Assembly (NCBI RefSeq): GCF_001766235.1
Contig: NZ_CP015164.1
Coordinates: forward strand, 930,001-994,000
From: Acetobacter ascendens
GTDB taxonomy: Bacteria; Pseudomonadota; Alphaproteobacteria; Acetobacterales; Acetobacteraceae
DNA length: 64,000 nt
Direction: 5' to 3'
Every line of letters begins with the position of its first letter. Position 1 is the stretch's first letter. This document shows, piece by piece, positions 9,589 to 18,787 of the stretch. The position numbers were made by a program, and so were the translations under genes. The notes beneath the pieces are model-generated. The model saw only the letters and a list, made by a program, of their open reading frames with translations, ran no database searches and was not told the DNA's origin.

Positions 9589-10431
9589 TTATGCCGCAAA
9601 CCATAAAAAAGCGTGTACCCAAAGCTTGAGGTATGGCATGTAATGTTCCTGCCTGTACAGCTGGTGCCACACCACCAGAGCAGAAAGAGCGCCAATACCG
9701 ACCCCGGCCTCAATAGCGGTGCGTACACTCTCGTTGGAGGGGAGCACGAGCGTTACATCTAATTCTGCTGGATCTATGCCATTTTGGCGCAGGGTATGTT
9801 CCAGTGTGGTGCGGGTGCCAGAGCCGGGTTCGCGCATGACCCTTTTGGCAGAACGTAACCATGCGGCATCTATGGTATTTGGCGGGCGCGCATCTGCTTG
9901 CACAATGCTCAGGCTATCTGTTGCAACGGGCCATTGCGCCAAGGCTGGATCATTCACCAGCCCTTCCACAATACCCAAATCCGCTTCACCATTTTTAACG
10001 CGGTGTGCTGCTTCTTCTGTGTTGCTGATGGCAATATCCATAACAATTTGCGGATATTGCTGGCGGAATTTTACCAAAAGAGCTGGCAGCCAATAGGCAG
10101 CAATAGTCTGGCTGGCAACAACGCGTAATGTGCCTTGCTTTAGCCCGCTAAAGGCTTCCAACATGTTCTCGGCAGCTTCTGCCTGTGCCAGAACTGTACG
10201 GGCTTCTGGCAAGAACAAGCGGCCAGCCTCTGTTAGGCTAATCCCACGCCCTACACGATGAAACAATTTTACCCCATGCTGCTCTTCCAGCGTAGCAATG
10301 GCAGCCGATACGGCTGATTGCGTAATATGCAAGGCCTTGCTGGCTGCTGTAACGTGCTCGCGCTCAGCAACAGCAATAAAGATACGCAGTTGTTCCAGTG
10401 TCATGCCTGATTTCATACCACAATCAATCAT
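9589..10431 (-). CDS. LysR-family regulator, YeiE-like, with frameshifted C-terminus
   Basis: The 280-codon frame has an N-terminal LysR winged helix-turn-helix (LRIFIAVAEREHVTAASKAL, ITQSAVSAAIATLEEQHG) and a CysB-like effector domain that reads normally to ~residue 258. The last ~20 codons (HYMPYLKLWVHAF...) do not look like the family. The expected ending appears in the other frames: QAGTLHAIPQALGTRFF in one, then YGLRHKERYRSPAAEALLEL in the next, stopping at 9516. Two one-base losses, near 9658-9662 and in the A6 run at 9605-9610, would explain this. The protein is divergent from yeiH and likely its regulator. Start ATG 10431, or 10404 (MTLEQLRIF). Confidence 0.85.
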   Translation of the reverse strand: MIDCGMKSGMTLEQLRIFIAVAEREHVTAASKALHITQSAVSAAIATLEEQHGVKLFHRVGRGISLTEAGRLFLPEARTVLAQAEAAENMLEAFSGLKQGTLRVVASQTIAAYWLPALLVKFRQQYPQIVMDIAISNTEEAAHRVKNGEADLGIVEGLVNDPALAQWPVATDSLSIVQADARPPNTIDAAWLRSAKRVMREPGSGTRTTLEHTLRQNGIDPAELDVTLVLPSNESVRTAIEAGVGIGALSALVVWHQLYRQEHYMPYLKLWVHAFLWFAA

Positions 10432-10433
10432 AA

Positions 10434-10447
10434 TTTCCGATTGGAAT
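10434..10447. promoter_or_regulatory. Candidate LysR operator between the divergent genes
   Basis: The short inverted repeat TTCC-GATT-GGAA sits just upstream of the LysR start, in the gap shared with the YeiH-like gene. LysR regulators usually bind such imperfect palindromes (T-N11-A type) between divergent genes. The repeat is short and the call rests mainly on position. Confidence 0.3.
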
Positions 10448-10515
10448 AACCAGAATAATGAGTTGGAGTGATGGAACAGCTTTCCCTTATCTTTTGCAAA
10501 GAAAGGGACATTGCC

Positions 10516-11568
10516 ATGCTTACAACATCTCAGGTGCAGCCATTATTTAAACAACGTATATTTGACGTTATCAGCCATAATCTTCCCGGTGTTTTGCTGT
10601 GCTTGGCGCTTACGGGTGTTGCCTATTTCTGCCAGCAGATTGAAGGGTTTTTATGCGGAAAAATCTGGCTGGAAATGCTTAATCTGGCACTTATTGCCGG
10701 TGTTGTGGTACGGGCTGCACGTAAGCCAGATCATCTGTGGCAGCCGGGTATTAGAACATGCTCCAAAACGCTTTTAAATATCGGGATTGTACTGCTTGGG
10801 GCTTCTTTTAGCATTGATGCAGCTTTTTCTGCCGGGCCGTGGCTTTTGGTAGGCGTTATGGCGCTGGTTGCGTTCAGCCTGATATTTACCAGTTGTATTG
10901 GGCGCATGATGGGGTTGCCTATGCCCCAAACTCTGCTGGTAGCTTGCGGGAATTCCATTTGCGGCAATTCGGCCATTATGGCGGCGGCCCCCACCATTCA
11001 TGCCAAAGATGAGGATATTGGTGCAACAATTGCCTTTACGGCAGCGGGTGGCTTGGTACTGGTTGTGGGGTTACCACTTGTGGCTCCCTTTCTGCCGCTG
11101 GATAGCCGCACTGGCGGGGCCCTTGCCGGGCTAACGGTTTATGCCGTGCCTCAAGTTACGGCTGCGGCCTCGGCTTTTGGCCCAAGCGCTACTCATATCG
11201 GTATGCTGGTTAAACTGATGCGTGTGTTGATGTTGGGGCCTGTGTGTATTGTTCTTTCTATACTTCATGCACGGTTAAACCGGGGGCAGGTTCAGCACGC
11301 GCATCGTGCGCCTCAGATGGTGCCTTGGTACATTGTTGGCTTTATCATCATGATGATTGCGCGTTCCATGAACGTTATTCCGCATGAACTCATTATGCCT
11401 TTAAGTCTCACGGCCAATTTTTTAACCATTCTGGCTATGGCTGCGTTGGGCTTGTGCATAGATATACGTTCGGTTTTTCGGGCAGGCCGCCCTCTCCTTC
11501 TTACGGAAGGGTTTTCTCTGCTCGGGCTGATTTGTGCCAGTATGCTACTGCTTAAGGTCATGTTCTAG
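10516..11568 (+). CDS. yeiH: YeiH-family putative sulfate/sulfite exporter
   Basis: This is a polytopic inner-membrane protein of ~350 residues with about ten helices. Family motifs include CGNSICGNSAIMAAAPTI, the repeated GNS signature of the UPF0324/YeiH family, and AVPQVTAAASAFG. I prefer ATG 10516 (MLTTSQVQ), which has AAAGGGA 8 bases upstream. An upstream in-frame ATG at 10468 adds 16 residues without homology. It is divergent from a YeiE-like LysR gene, the same pairing as in E. coli yeiE-yeiH, which is linked to sulfite stress. The direction and exact substrate of transport are uncertain. Confidence 0.88.
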   Translation: MLTTSQVQPLFKQRIFDVISHNLPGVLLCLALTGVAYFCQQIEGFLCGKIWLEMLNLALIAGVVVRAARKPDHLWQPGIRTCSKTLLNIGIVLLGASFSIDAAFSAGPWLLVGVMALVAFSLIFTSCIGRMMGLPMPQTLLVACGNSICGNSAIMAAAPTIHAKDEDIGATIAFTAAGGLVLVVGLPLVAPFLPLDSRTGGALAGLTVYAVPQVTAAASAFGPSATHIGMLVKLMRVLMLGPVCIVLSILHARLNRGQVQHAHRAPQMVPWYIVGFIIMMIARSMNVIPHELIMPLSLTANFLTILAMAALGLCIDIRSVFRAGRPLLLTEGFSLLGLICASMLLLKVMF

Positions 11569-11596
11569 ACAAAGCCATCAGCATCGGGAGCCCATA

Positions 11597-12292
11597 TTGC
11601 GTAATCTAGACTTTAGTTCATGGCACAGTTTGCTGTTCACCATGATTGGGCTCTCGCTCATTACTTTAATTGGTGTGGGCATCAGACTTTTGATGATGGT
11701 ACTGATTCAGCAGCGGCGGGAGCGTATGAACCGCCAGATTAATGAACGTTTGCGCACATTGATTGCAGCTTACCGCACATTGGAGGGTTCTTTTACCGGA
11801 GATCTGGCCGTAGACCCCAGACACAAACGAGATCTGCGGGGTATGACTGATACGGAGGCTGTTACAACCACTTCCATATTGGAAGATGCCAACGCATCGG
11901 ACCGTGCCCGGCGGATACGTGATGCTGTAGAGGCTGCTTTACCCGATATCATTCTTCTGGGCACGGAAGAGCATGTGCGTCTGGCGGAACATGCTGCACG
12001 AGAACTGGTAGCAGGCCAGCGGGTACATACGCATGATCTGGTTGTATCCTTACGTAATTTTGTAAGGCAGGCGCTGGATCTTGCCCCTATTCCATCTGAT
12101 CTGAGTATTCCAATACAAGGCCCAACCCGTGTGCAGGCTTCTGGCGGTAAAGGGAAAGATGGCGGAGCAGAAAAAGCCGGCGGCGGGGGCGGCAATGGTG
12201 GAGGTGGCGGCATGCAGGGTGGTGGTGATATGGCCATGACCGGCAGCCATACTGCGGATAATCAGGACTCAATTACCTCTGCCGGGCATTGA
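11597..12292 (+). CDS. Membrane-anchored protein with Gly-rich tail, unknown function
   Basis: I do not recognise a named family. The preferred start is TTG at 11597, with GGGAG seven bases upstream, giving ~231 residues; a GTG at 11534 is also in frame but overlaps yeiH. One N-terminal helix (~13-33) is followed by a basic stretch (QQRRERMNRQINERLRTL). A soluble helical domain (~45-160) contains GSFTGDLAVDPRHKRDLRG and TEEHVRLAEHAARELVAGQ. The C-terminus is low complexity and Gly-rich (~180-215). The predicted topology is one membrane anchor with the rest probably cytoplasmic. It converges on shc with a terminator hairpin between them. Confidence 0.7.
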   Translation: MRNLDFSSWHSLLFTMIGLSLITLIGVGIRLLMMVLIQQRRERMNRQINERLRTLIAAYRTLEGSFTGDLAVDPRHKRDLRGMTDTEAVTTTSILEDANASDRARRIRDAVEAALPDIILLGTEEHVRLAEHAARELVAGQRVHTHDLVVSLRNFVRQALDLAPIPSDLSIPIQGPTRVQASGGKGKDGGAEKAGGGGGNGGGGGMQGGGDMAMTGSHTADNQDSITSAGH

Positions 12293-12331
12293 ATTGCAGC
12301 AAAACCAGTTTGAGGAATACCTGATTATAAA

Positions 12332-12356
12332 GGATGCAGGAGTTTCTCCCGCATCC
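12332..12356. terminator. Bidirectional terminator hairpin
   Basis: The bases form GGATGC-A-GGAG, a TTT loop, then CTCC-C-GCATCC: ten paired bases with one internal mismatch. The hairpin lies between the stop of the Gly-rich protein gene (plus) and the stop of shc (minus). On the minus strand it is followed by TTTATAAT, and on the plus strand by TTGGGGTCTTTT, so it could serve both genes. Confidence 0.75.
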
Positions 12357-12366
12357 TTGGGGTCTT

Positions 12367-14529
12367 TTAGTTTCCGATTTTGATTAAACGGGAAGCACGG
12401 CTGAGTGCAATAATTGGAAAAAGCTGCCGGTAAAGATCATAACGCAGCATAAAAGCACGTGAGAGTTCGGCTCCCTGCATCAGGCGCTTTGCAATGGCTG
12501 GATCATCCAGTTTGATGGTCTGGCCCACGCCGTAGCCGGGGAAACCCGTGCCGGTGAATTCCTCTTCATGCCAGCTTCCGTCTCCTTCCTGCAAGTCAAT
12601 CAGGTAGCGGCAGCCTTTGGCTATGGCATCATAATCCTGCGGACGGTTAGCGGCTATCAGCCCCATAAGGGCCCATGCCGTTTGGGATGGCGTGGTGGTA
12701 CCTCGGCCAATGGAAGACACTTCCATGTAGGACGCGCAGCTTTCACCCCATCCGCCATTTTCTTGCTGGTAGTTAATCAGCCAATCGCATGCCTTGGAGA
12801 TGTAAGGCTGCGTCATGTCCTCACCCAAGGCGGCCAGAGCTGGCAGAACGGCCCCCGTGCCATACAGGTAATTTACACCCCAGCGGCCAAACCAGGGTCC
12901 TGTGGGGTCTTGCTCCTTACGAATGTAAGCAAGCCCACGTTGGATACATGGCAGATCACGCGGCAAGCCCAGCAGGCCAAAAGCTTCCAGAACGTGCGCT
13001 GTTACATCCACCGATGGCGGGTCCAGCGCTTCCCCAAAATCGCAGAACGGAATTTTGGCAAGGATGCTCTTGTTGTTATCCTTATCAAAAGCGCCCCAAC
13101 CACCGCAGGAGCTTTGCATGGCTACCAGCCACCGCACGCCGCGGCCAATGGCTTCTTCTACGCCTTTGGCTTTCCATTCCGGCCGGTTGCGGCAGGATGC
13201 AAGGGCAATCAGAGCAACGGCGGTATCATCTGTATCTGGGTATCTGTCATTGGCATATTCAAACGCCCAGCCACCGGGTTCTGTATTGGGGAGTTTAACA
13301 GACCAATCTCCTTTCACGCGCACTTGGCGAGAAAGCAGCCAGTCCAGAGCCTTATCCATTTCTGGCGTAAAGCGTTCTTCGGCATTGGCATCATGCAGCG
13401 CCATAAGGGAAAGCATGGTATCCCATACCGGGCTGTTGGTTGCCTGAACCCAACTGGCATCACCTTTATCATGCCGCCAACCCGGATCATTCAACGCATC
13501 CAGCGCTTTGGCCATAACAGGATGATGGAATTGGTAACCCTCACCATGCAGGGCCATCAGCCCGTATACCCATGGCGGCTGAATGCCACCCCATCCACCA
13601 TCTGCGTCCTGATGCCAGATAATCCATTCCAGCACGTATTTAATGGCAGCTTCCCGCGAGGGGGCGCGCTTGAGAAAAGAGGATTGGAGCCAATGCAGGC
13701 CCTTATCAGCTAGGCGGAAGAAATCGGCAATAACATCCCGCCCCTCTTTGGTGGGCAGTTCGTAATCAAAATTTGCCCGACCTTCAGGGAAAAGGACATC
13801 CAGCCGATCTTGCGAGCGTAGCGGGCGGGATGGACGACGCGCAGACAAAATAGCCAGCGGCATCATGGTAGCGCGTGCCCATTGCGCAAAGTTGTAAATG
13901 GAAAAAACAAAGTTATCAGGAAACCAGATAATTTCTGGCGGAAGGTTAGGTGTTTTCTCCCACGGCCATTCCCCAATTAGGGCCAGCCAGTAGCGGGTGA
14001 AAACACGTACATTCTTCAGGCCGCCTTTGCTGATAATCCATGCAGCCGCTTTGCTAACAGCCGGATCATCTTCTGCGTACCCCAAAGATCTGAGCGCTGC
14101 ATAGGCTTCCACAGTCGCGTTGATATCACCGTTACCAGCACCGTAATACGTGCCCCAAGAGCCATCGGGGCGCTGCATTTCAAGCAAGGCCTTGCCCAGA
14201 CGCGGGCGCAGAGGGTGATCTTCCAGCCCCAAGAACCACAGGGCCAAGCACCATTCAGCTTCCATGGAGGCATTGGACCCAACAGACCCAACCCAATGGC
14301 CATCGGGCTTTTGCTGTTTCATCAGCCATTCACAGGCGGAAGACAGTGTGTGTGTTAGGCTGTTCCCCATTGCTTTAAGGGCTGACAGATCTGCCGGTAC
14401 CTGTGGAGCAGATTTTTGACGCACAATATCCGAGGGCCCAGACTTCATGAGTGTATTAACGTTTGTTCCCTGAGTGTCTGAACCGGAACGCAAAATCTTC
14501 TTTAATGAAAAACGGCTTGCCATATTCAT
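12367..14529 (-). CDS. shc: Squalene-hopene cyclase
   Basis: This 720-residue enzyme cyclises squalene to hopene/hopanol, the precursor of the hopanoids abundant in acetic acid bacteria. The catalytic DxDD motif is visible as DTDD in RYPDTDDTAVALIA at ~residue 431. Several QW repeats are present: QRPDGSWGTYYG, QDADGGWGG, QSSCGGWGAFDKDNN, QQENGGWGESC and EGDGSWHEEEF. The length fits bacterial SHC, with ~60 extra N-terminal residues of low similarity. It is a monotopic inner-membrane enzyme. A TetR gene lies 55 bases upstream on the same strand. No other hopanoid gene is in the window. Confidence 0.96.
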   Translation of the reverse strand: MNMASRFSLKKILRSGSDTQGTNVNTLMKSGPSDIVRQKSAPQVPADLSALKAMGNSLTHTLSSACEWLMKQQKPDGHWVGSVGSNASMEAEWCLALWFLGLEDHPLRPRLGKALLEMQRPDGSWGTYYGAGNGDINATVEAYAALRSLGYAEDDPAVSKAAAWIISKGGLKNVRVFTRYWLALIGEWPWEKTPNLPPEIIWFPDNFVFSIYNFAQWARATMMPLAILSARRPSRPLRSQDRLDVLFPEGRANFDYELPTKEGRDVIADFFRLADKGLHWLQSSFLKRAPSREAAIKYVLEWIIWHQDADGGWGGIQPPWVYGLMALHGEGYQFHHPVMAKALDALNDPGWRHDKGDASWVQATNSPVWDTMLSLMALHDANAEERFTPEMDKALDWLLSRQVRVKGDWSVKLPNTEPGGWAFEYANDRYPDTDDTAVALIALASCRNRPEWKAKGVEEAIGRGVRWLVAMQSSCGGWGAFDKDNNKSILAKIPFCDFGEALDPPSVDVTAHVLEAFGLLGLPRDLPCIQRGLAYIRKEQDPTGPWFGRWGVNYLYGTGAVLPALAALGEDMTQPYISKACDWLINYQQENGGWGESCASYMEVSSIGRGTTTPSQTAWALMGLIAANRPQDYDAIAKGCRYLIDLQEGDGSWHEEEFTGTGFPGYGVGQTIKLDDPAIAKRLMQGAELSRAFMLRYDLYRQLFPIIALSRASRLIKIGN

Positions 14530-14584
14530 TGTGTCATACCTGCGCGAAATATCATGAAAGACTCATTGGTTCCTGTTTTAAAGA

Positions 14585-15139
14585 TCATGGTGTTTCTGCT
14601 TGGGGCGTAATAAGCCGCAGGCAATCTGTAAACACTGTATCCCATCCAGACTGATCCATAGCGATAAAGCCGAAGCTTCTGAGAAGGAAAGCCCCTTCGG
14701 CTGCAAAAATTGCGGTACGTGCCTGACGTGCATCTTCTGAGGTGGCGTTACAATCTCCAAACCATCCAGCATACCATTCCCGTATCCGGTTGAGGTATTT
14801 GGGAGATTGCAGCAAGGTAATCAGCATGCCTACCATTCTGGCTTGCGTGGCAGCATCTATCTGACGGCAGGCCATAACATAAGCGCGCGCCCGTTCTGCC
14901 AATGATGCCTTGGGCCCTGCATATTTTTCTATTTCCAGATCAAAAGCCGCGATCCAGCGATCAATCATGGCGGTAATCAGGTCGTCCTTGTTGCCAAAGC
15001 AATATTGCAAACCGCCTTTGGTAATTCCTGCGGCCTTGGCTACGGCATCAAGTGTTAAAGCGGTGGCTCCGCCCTTCTGAACAAGCTGCTCCGCGCTGTC
15101 CAGAACACTCTCCCGATCGATGGTTCTGCGGCGGCCCAT
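14585..15139 (-). CDS. TetR-family transcriptional regulator
   Basis: This 184-residue protein has an N-terminal TetR helix-turn-helix (GATALTLDAVAKAAGITKGGLQYCFGNKDDLI, ~20-55) and an all-helical ligand domain. The start ATG 15139 opens with MGRRRTIDRESVL, typical of the family. It lies 55 bases upstream of shc on the same strand and may be co-transcribed with it. Whether it controls hopanoid synthesis or a distant target cannot be told from sequence. Confidence 0.88.
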   Translation of the reverse strand: MGRRRTIDRESVLDSAEQLVQKGGATALTLDAVAKAAGITKGGLQYCFGNKDDLITAMIDRWIAAFDLEIEKYAGPKASLAERARAYVMACRQIDAATQARMVGMLITLLQSPKYLNRIREWYAGWFGDCNATSEDARQARTAIFAAEGAFLLRSFGFIAMDQSGWDTVFTDCLRLITPQAETP

Positions 15140-15308
15140 GCACCGTCCTCTATTATTTCAATCCGTCCGGATGGAATTAAAATGAGAGCGATGATTGTGC
15201 AACCGCATTATTGGAATACACGGATGCATTTTGAGAATAGCAGAAAGCAGCCTGATATAAGCGCACAATTAACAATAACATTATGATAATAAAAGTAAAA
15301 ATTTCATT

Positions 15309-15890
15309 TTACAGCCTTAGGGCATCTTCAATAAGGGCATTCAGCGTCATCCCCTCACCTTCTCGCGTTAGCAAGGCTTCTAAAAGACCGTCTATCGCCA
15401 ATACAGCCAAGCCGTGCACTCTGGCCCACAAGGCTGCGCGTGCGCCAGCACATGTATGGGCGGAATGCTGGCCTTTTAGGTCTCCTACCAATTGCGTGAG
15501 CATGGTGGATGTTTTGGCCGAAGCCGCAGCCAGATGCGGATCTTGCCTATCAATCACATCACTGCGGAACATAAGGGTGAACAGACCGGGATGTTGCATG
15601 GCAAACTGCACATAAGCCACGCCAACAGCATGTGGCCCTTTATCAAGCAGCGGCGTAAGCGTTGCTACCAGCTCTTCATACCCTATTGTTGCCAGGGCAC
15701 TGAGCAAGCCTGTTAAATTTCCAAAATGCGGAATTGCTGCTGTTTGTGAGACACCCGTATGGCGCGTAATGGCCCGTAGCCCTAGGGTCATAATGCCCTG
15801 TTCCTCTAAAATAGTGCGTGCAGAACGCAAAAGAGCAGCGCGCAGATCTCCGTGATGGTAAGTTTTTTTAGGCTGCACAGGCTGGGCCAT
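15309..15890 (-). CDS. TetR-family regulator with WHG-type C-terminal domain
   Basis: About 193 residues from the ATG at 15890 (MAQPVQPKKTYHHGDLRAAL). The YHHGDLR opening and the HTH (GLRAITRHTGVSQTAAIPHFGNL) are typical of TetR regulators with a C-terminal WHG domain, seen here as ALWARVHGLAVLAIDG. An upstream in-frame start at 15977 adds 29 residues with no family similarity, so I reject it. It is divergent from the lipase-like gene at 16027 and separated by ~136 bases, so that gene is a plausible target. Confidence 0.87.
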   Translation of the reverse strand: MAQPVQPKKTYHHGDLRAALLRSARTILEEQGIMTLGLRAITRHTGVSQTAAIPHFGNLTGLLSALATIGYEELVATLTPLLDKGPHAVGVAYVQFAMQHPGLFTLMFRSDVIDRQDPHLAAASAKTSTMLTQLVGDLKGQHSAHTCAGARAALWARVHGLAVLAIDGLLEALLTREGEGMTLNALIEDALRL

Positions 15891-16026
15891 TACGTGTTTT
15901 CCAGAATATTCACGATGACCATCAGAACACTTGACATTCTTTTCCCATGCCCCATTCTTAACAGTGTTAAGTTTCAACTTATCGGGCAGTCAAACACAAG
16001 ACCAATAGCCTGAGGAAGGATCCCTC

Positions 16027-17211
16027 TTGCGTTTTCTCTCCTCTGTTTATCATGTTTCTCGTTTGGTTGCTGGTCTTTGCCTTATGAGAGTAAGTTCCAG
16101 CGCCATTGCTGCTACGGCATCTCCTTCTGGCACGGCTGGTACGCTTACGTCGTCTCAATCTCTGCCAGATGCTTTTACGCTGCCAGATGCTGGGCGTTCC
16201 CTACGTATTACCTACCTTTCCACCAATGGCATTACGGGCAAAGGGCTTGTGCCGGTTACGGCAGAAGTTATTTTGCCCGCAGGCAAGCCGCCTGCTGGTG
16301 GGTGGCCCATTGTTGCTTGGGCACATGGTACGGTAGGTGTTGCAGACCGCTGCGCCCCTTCTAACAATCCGTGGAGCGCACGTAACAAGCGTTATCTTTC
16401 TGAATGGATGAAACGCGGCTTTGCCGTAGTAGGTACGGATTATCAGGGGTTGGGAACCTCCGGCATGCATCCGTATCTGAACACGCGTGTAGAAGCCTAC
16501 AATCTGCTGGATGGCGTAAAAGCCGCTTTGGCTTCGGTGCCAGGTTTGCAGAACAAGATCATGATTGTTGGGCAATCTCAAGGTGGTGGGGCTGCTTTTG
16601 CCTCAGCAGCTTTTGCGCCAACATATGCGCCAGAACTGAATATTCGGGGCACGGTGGCCACGGGTGCGCCTTATATTACACCAGAACTGCTTAAGCAGAT
16701 AGCAACGGCACCGGATAATGCGCCGTATAATCCGGTTATGGTTTATACGCTTTATCTGGCACAGGGGCTTTCTGGGTATGATAAGGGCTTTAAGCCAGAA
16801 AGCGTTTTTACAGCCAAAGCCATGCCAGCTTACCGTGCAGCAGCCAATCTGTGCGTGCATGAACTGACAGATAAGGTAAAGGAAGATGGGCTAAATTTCA
16901 GCAACTCCCTTAAGCCTGATTTTGCAAAAAATTTGGCTCCGGCTTTACAGGCCATGCAATACCCCACCATGCATCTGGCTCAACCTCTGTTCATTGGCAC
17001 AGGAGAGCTTGATAAAGATGTGCCTCCGCCTCTTCAGTACGGGTTGGTAAAGGCTGCCTGCGCCGCTGGCACAGTTGTGCAGGCGCATGTTTATAAAGGG
17101 CTGAACCATGATCAGACGGTGAATGCCTCATTGCCAGATTCAGCTTCTTTCACGCAGGAGGTTATGAGCGGGCAAGTTGTTACGCCTCAGTGCACCCCCG
17201 CGCCAGAATAA
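16027..17211 (+). CDS. Secreted alpha/beta hydrolase, secretory-lipase type
   Basis: This 394-residue predicted exported esterase or lipase has a signal peptide (residues ~1-29: RLVAGLCLMRVSSSAIAATA). The nucleophile elbow is GQSQGG, with Ser at ~183. The oxyanion region is IVAWAHGTVGVADRCAPS, and the likely catalytic His is in GLNHDQTVNAS near the C-terminus. A likely Asp is in GTGELDKDVPP. This layout fits the LIP secretory lipase family (PF03583-like). The start is TTG at 16027, chosen because GAGGAAGGA lies six bases upstream and the signal peptide needs it. Substrate unknown. Confidence 0.85.
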   Translation: MRFLSSVYHVSRLVAGLCLMRVSSSAIAATASPSGTAGTLTSSQSLPDAFTLPDAGRSLRITYLSTNGITGKGLVPVTAEVILPAGKPPAGGWPIVAWAHGTVGVADRCAPSNNPWSARNKRYLSEWMKRGFAVVGTDYQGLGTSGMHPYLNTRVEAYNLLDGVKAALASVPGLQNKIMIVGQSQGGGAAFASAAFAPTYAPELNIRGTVATGAPYITPELLKQIATAPDNAPYNPVMVYTLYLAQGLSGYDKGFKPESVFTAKAMPAYRAAANLCVHELTDKVKEDGLNFSNSLKPDFAKNLAPALQAMQYPTMHLAQPLFIGTGELDKDVPPPLQYGLVKAACAAGTVVQAHVYKGLNHDQTVNASLPDSASFTQEVMSGQVVTPQCTPAPE

Positions 17212-17310
17212 AATCATCCAAATATATTCGAGTTCGATGGTAGGAAGAAAAGCGGCGGATTTACGCTTTTTTCCCTTGTGCGGGGCATGTAACGCCTTCA
17301 ATATTCACGC

Positions 17311-18543
17311 ATGACAGATACTTCTGCTGCGTGCACTCATCGCATCCATCGCTTTTTGCAATCTCCGGCAGGAGGTGCAACAGCTCTCCTTCTCGCCTCA
17401 CTTGCGGGGGTTGTTCTGGCAAACTCGGCTTGGTCTGGCGGTTATGAAGCCCTAATTACAACACCAATGCGGTTGCCTTTTTTAGGGCCGCATACGCCAG
17501 ATACGCTTGCAGCATGGGTATCTGATGGGTTGATGACGCTGTTTTTCCTGCTGATTATTCTGGAAATCAAGAAAGAGATGGTTTCGGGCCATCTTTCATC
17601 AATGCGCCAGATTGCCCTGCCATTGATTGGCGCATTGGGTGGTATGGCTGTGCCTGCGCTTACCTACCTTCTGGTAACGTATAAGCATGCAGAAGCAGTT
17701 CATGGATGGGCCATTCCTGTGGCTACTGATGCCGCATTTACACTGCCCGTTATTATGGCGCTGGGTACGCGTGTTTCTGCCGGGGCGCGTGCGTGGCTGA
17801 TGGCGCTTGCCATTTTTGATGATGTACTGGGTATTGTTGTTATCGCCCTGTTTTACGGCTCTGCGCTTTACTGGCCCGCACTGGCTGGTGTGCTATGTGT
17901 AACCACGGCCATGATTGCTGCAAACCGGCTGGGTTGCAGATCTTTGTGGGTTTATTCTGCCTGCTGCCTGCTGCTTTGGGGTATGCTTTTATCTTCCGGC
18001 CTGCATCCAACGCTTGCCGGGGTTATAACTGGCCTGTGCCTGCCTGCCCAACCGCGAGCAACAGATACAGAACAGATTACACCGCTTGAAAAAGTATCCT
18101 CCGCATTAACACCTTTCGTAACATGGTTGGTGCTGCCCTTATTCGGTTTTATGAATGTTGGAGTTTCTCTTGCTGGTGTGCATATGGGCACGCTTCTTGC
18201 CCCCGTTCCCCTTGGCATTATGCTGGGGTTGGTGGTGGGAAAGCCCGTTGGTGTATTTGGGGCAACCATATTGTCGTTCCAACTGCGCATAGCGCCTGCC
18301 CCAGCCGCAACATCGGTAAAAATGCTTTTCGGACTTTCTTTGCTATGTGGAATTGGCTTTACCATCAGCCTGTTTATTGCCGGTCTGGCATTCAAGGACG
18401 TTGATACGATGGTATCGGCAAAGCTGGGGATATTTGCGGGGTCTGTTATTGCGGCATTGGCTGGTTGGTGCTGGCTGCGCTGTTTACCTGTTACACAGCG
18501 CAGCCAGTATTCTGCAAACCTTGCGGCTATGAGTGGCAAATAG
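17311..18543 (+). CDS. nhaA: Na+/H+ antiporter NhaA
   Basis: This 410-residue inner-membrane antiporter exchanges sodium for protons for pH and salt homeostasis. The essential Asp pair is seen in ALAIFDDVLGIVVIALF. Other NhaA landmarks are GGMAVPALTYLLVTY, WAIPVATDAAFTLPVIMALG and LCGIGFTISLFIAGLAF. About 11-12 helices are predicted and the length is normal for NhaA. It is a single gene, convergent with katE. The ribosome site is weak. Confidence 0.95.
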   Translation: MTDTSAACTHRIHRFLQSPAGGATALLLASLAGVVLANSAWSGGYEALITTPMRLPFLGPHTPDTLAAWVSDGLMTLFFLLIILEIKKEMVSGHLSSMRQIALPLIGALGGMAVPALTYLLVTYKHAEAVHGWAIPVATDAAFTLPVIMALGTRVSAGARAWLMALAIFDDVLGIVVIALFYGSALYWPALAGVLCVTTAMIAANRLGCRSLWVYSACCLLLWGMLLSSGLHPTLAGVITGLCLPAQPRATDTEQITPLEKVSSALTPFVTWLVLPLFGFMNVGVSLAGVHMGTLLAPVPLGIMLGLVVGKPVGVFGATILSFQLRIAPAPAATSVKMLFGLSLLCGIGFTISLFIAGLAFKDVDTMVSAKLGIFAGSVIAALAGWCWLRCLPVTQRSQYSANLAAMSGK

Positions 18544-18622
18544 ATTTACATGTCAATTTGCTTTGTGTCCGCCAAAATAAACTCTGCAGACGCATACCCC
18601 TATTTGTCACCGCGGGTAGAAT

Positions 18623-18667
18623 ATGAATGACCGACGTGGGTAAAAACCCCTCACGCCGGTCATTCAT
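18623..18667. terminator. Large inverted repeat between nhaA and katE
   Basis: ATGAATGACCG pairs with CGGTCATTCAT, and inner GTGGG/CCCTCAC-like arms continue toward a short A-rich loop. It lies between two convergent genes, so a bidirectional terminator is the simplest reading. It lacks a clear U-tract on either side, which lowers confidence. Confidence 0.5.
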
Positions 18668-18787
18668 GCGCTAAAGGATTGGGACGATAAATATGCCCAT
18701 AGCCTAAAGCAGAAAAAAATAGATACCTGGTAAAAGTTGTCAGCCCTCACCTACATTCATAAACGCACGTAAGGGCTGGTTCCTATC

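Noticed and set aside
12568..13713. 381-codon plus-strand open frame
   Set aside because: It lies wholly opposite shc, which has full family motifs; the plus-frame peptide has no recognisable domain.
18739..18784. Hairpin CAGCCCT..AGGGCTG after katE
   Set aside because: Only seven base pairs with a loop of over 20 bases and no T-run; too weak to call a terminator.
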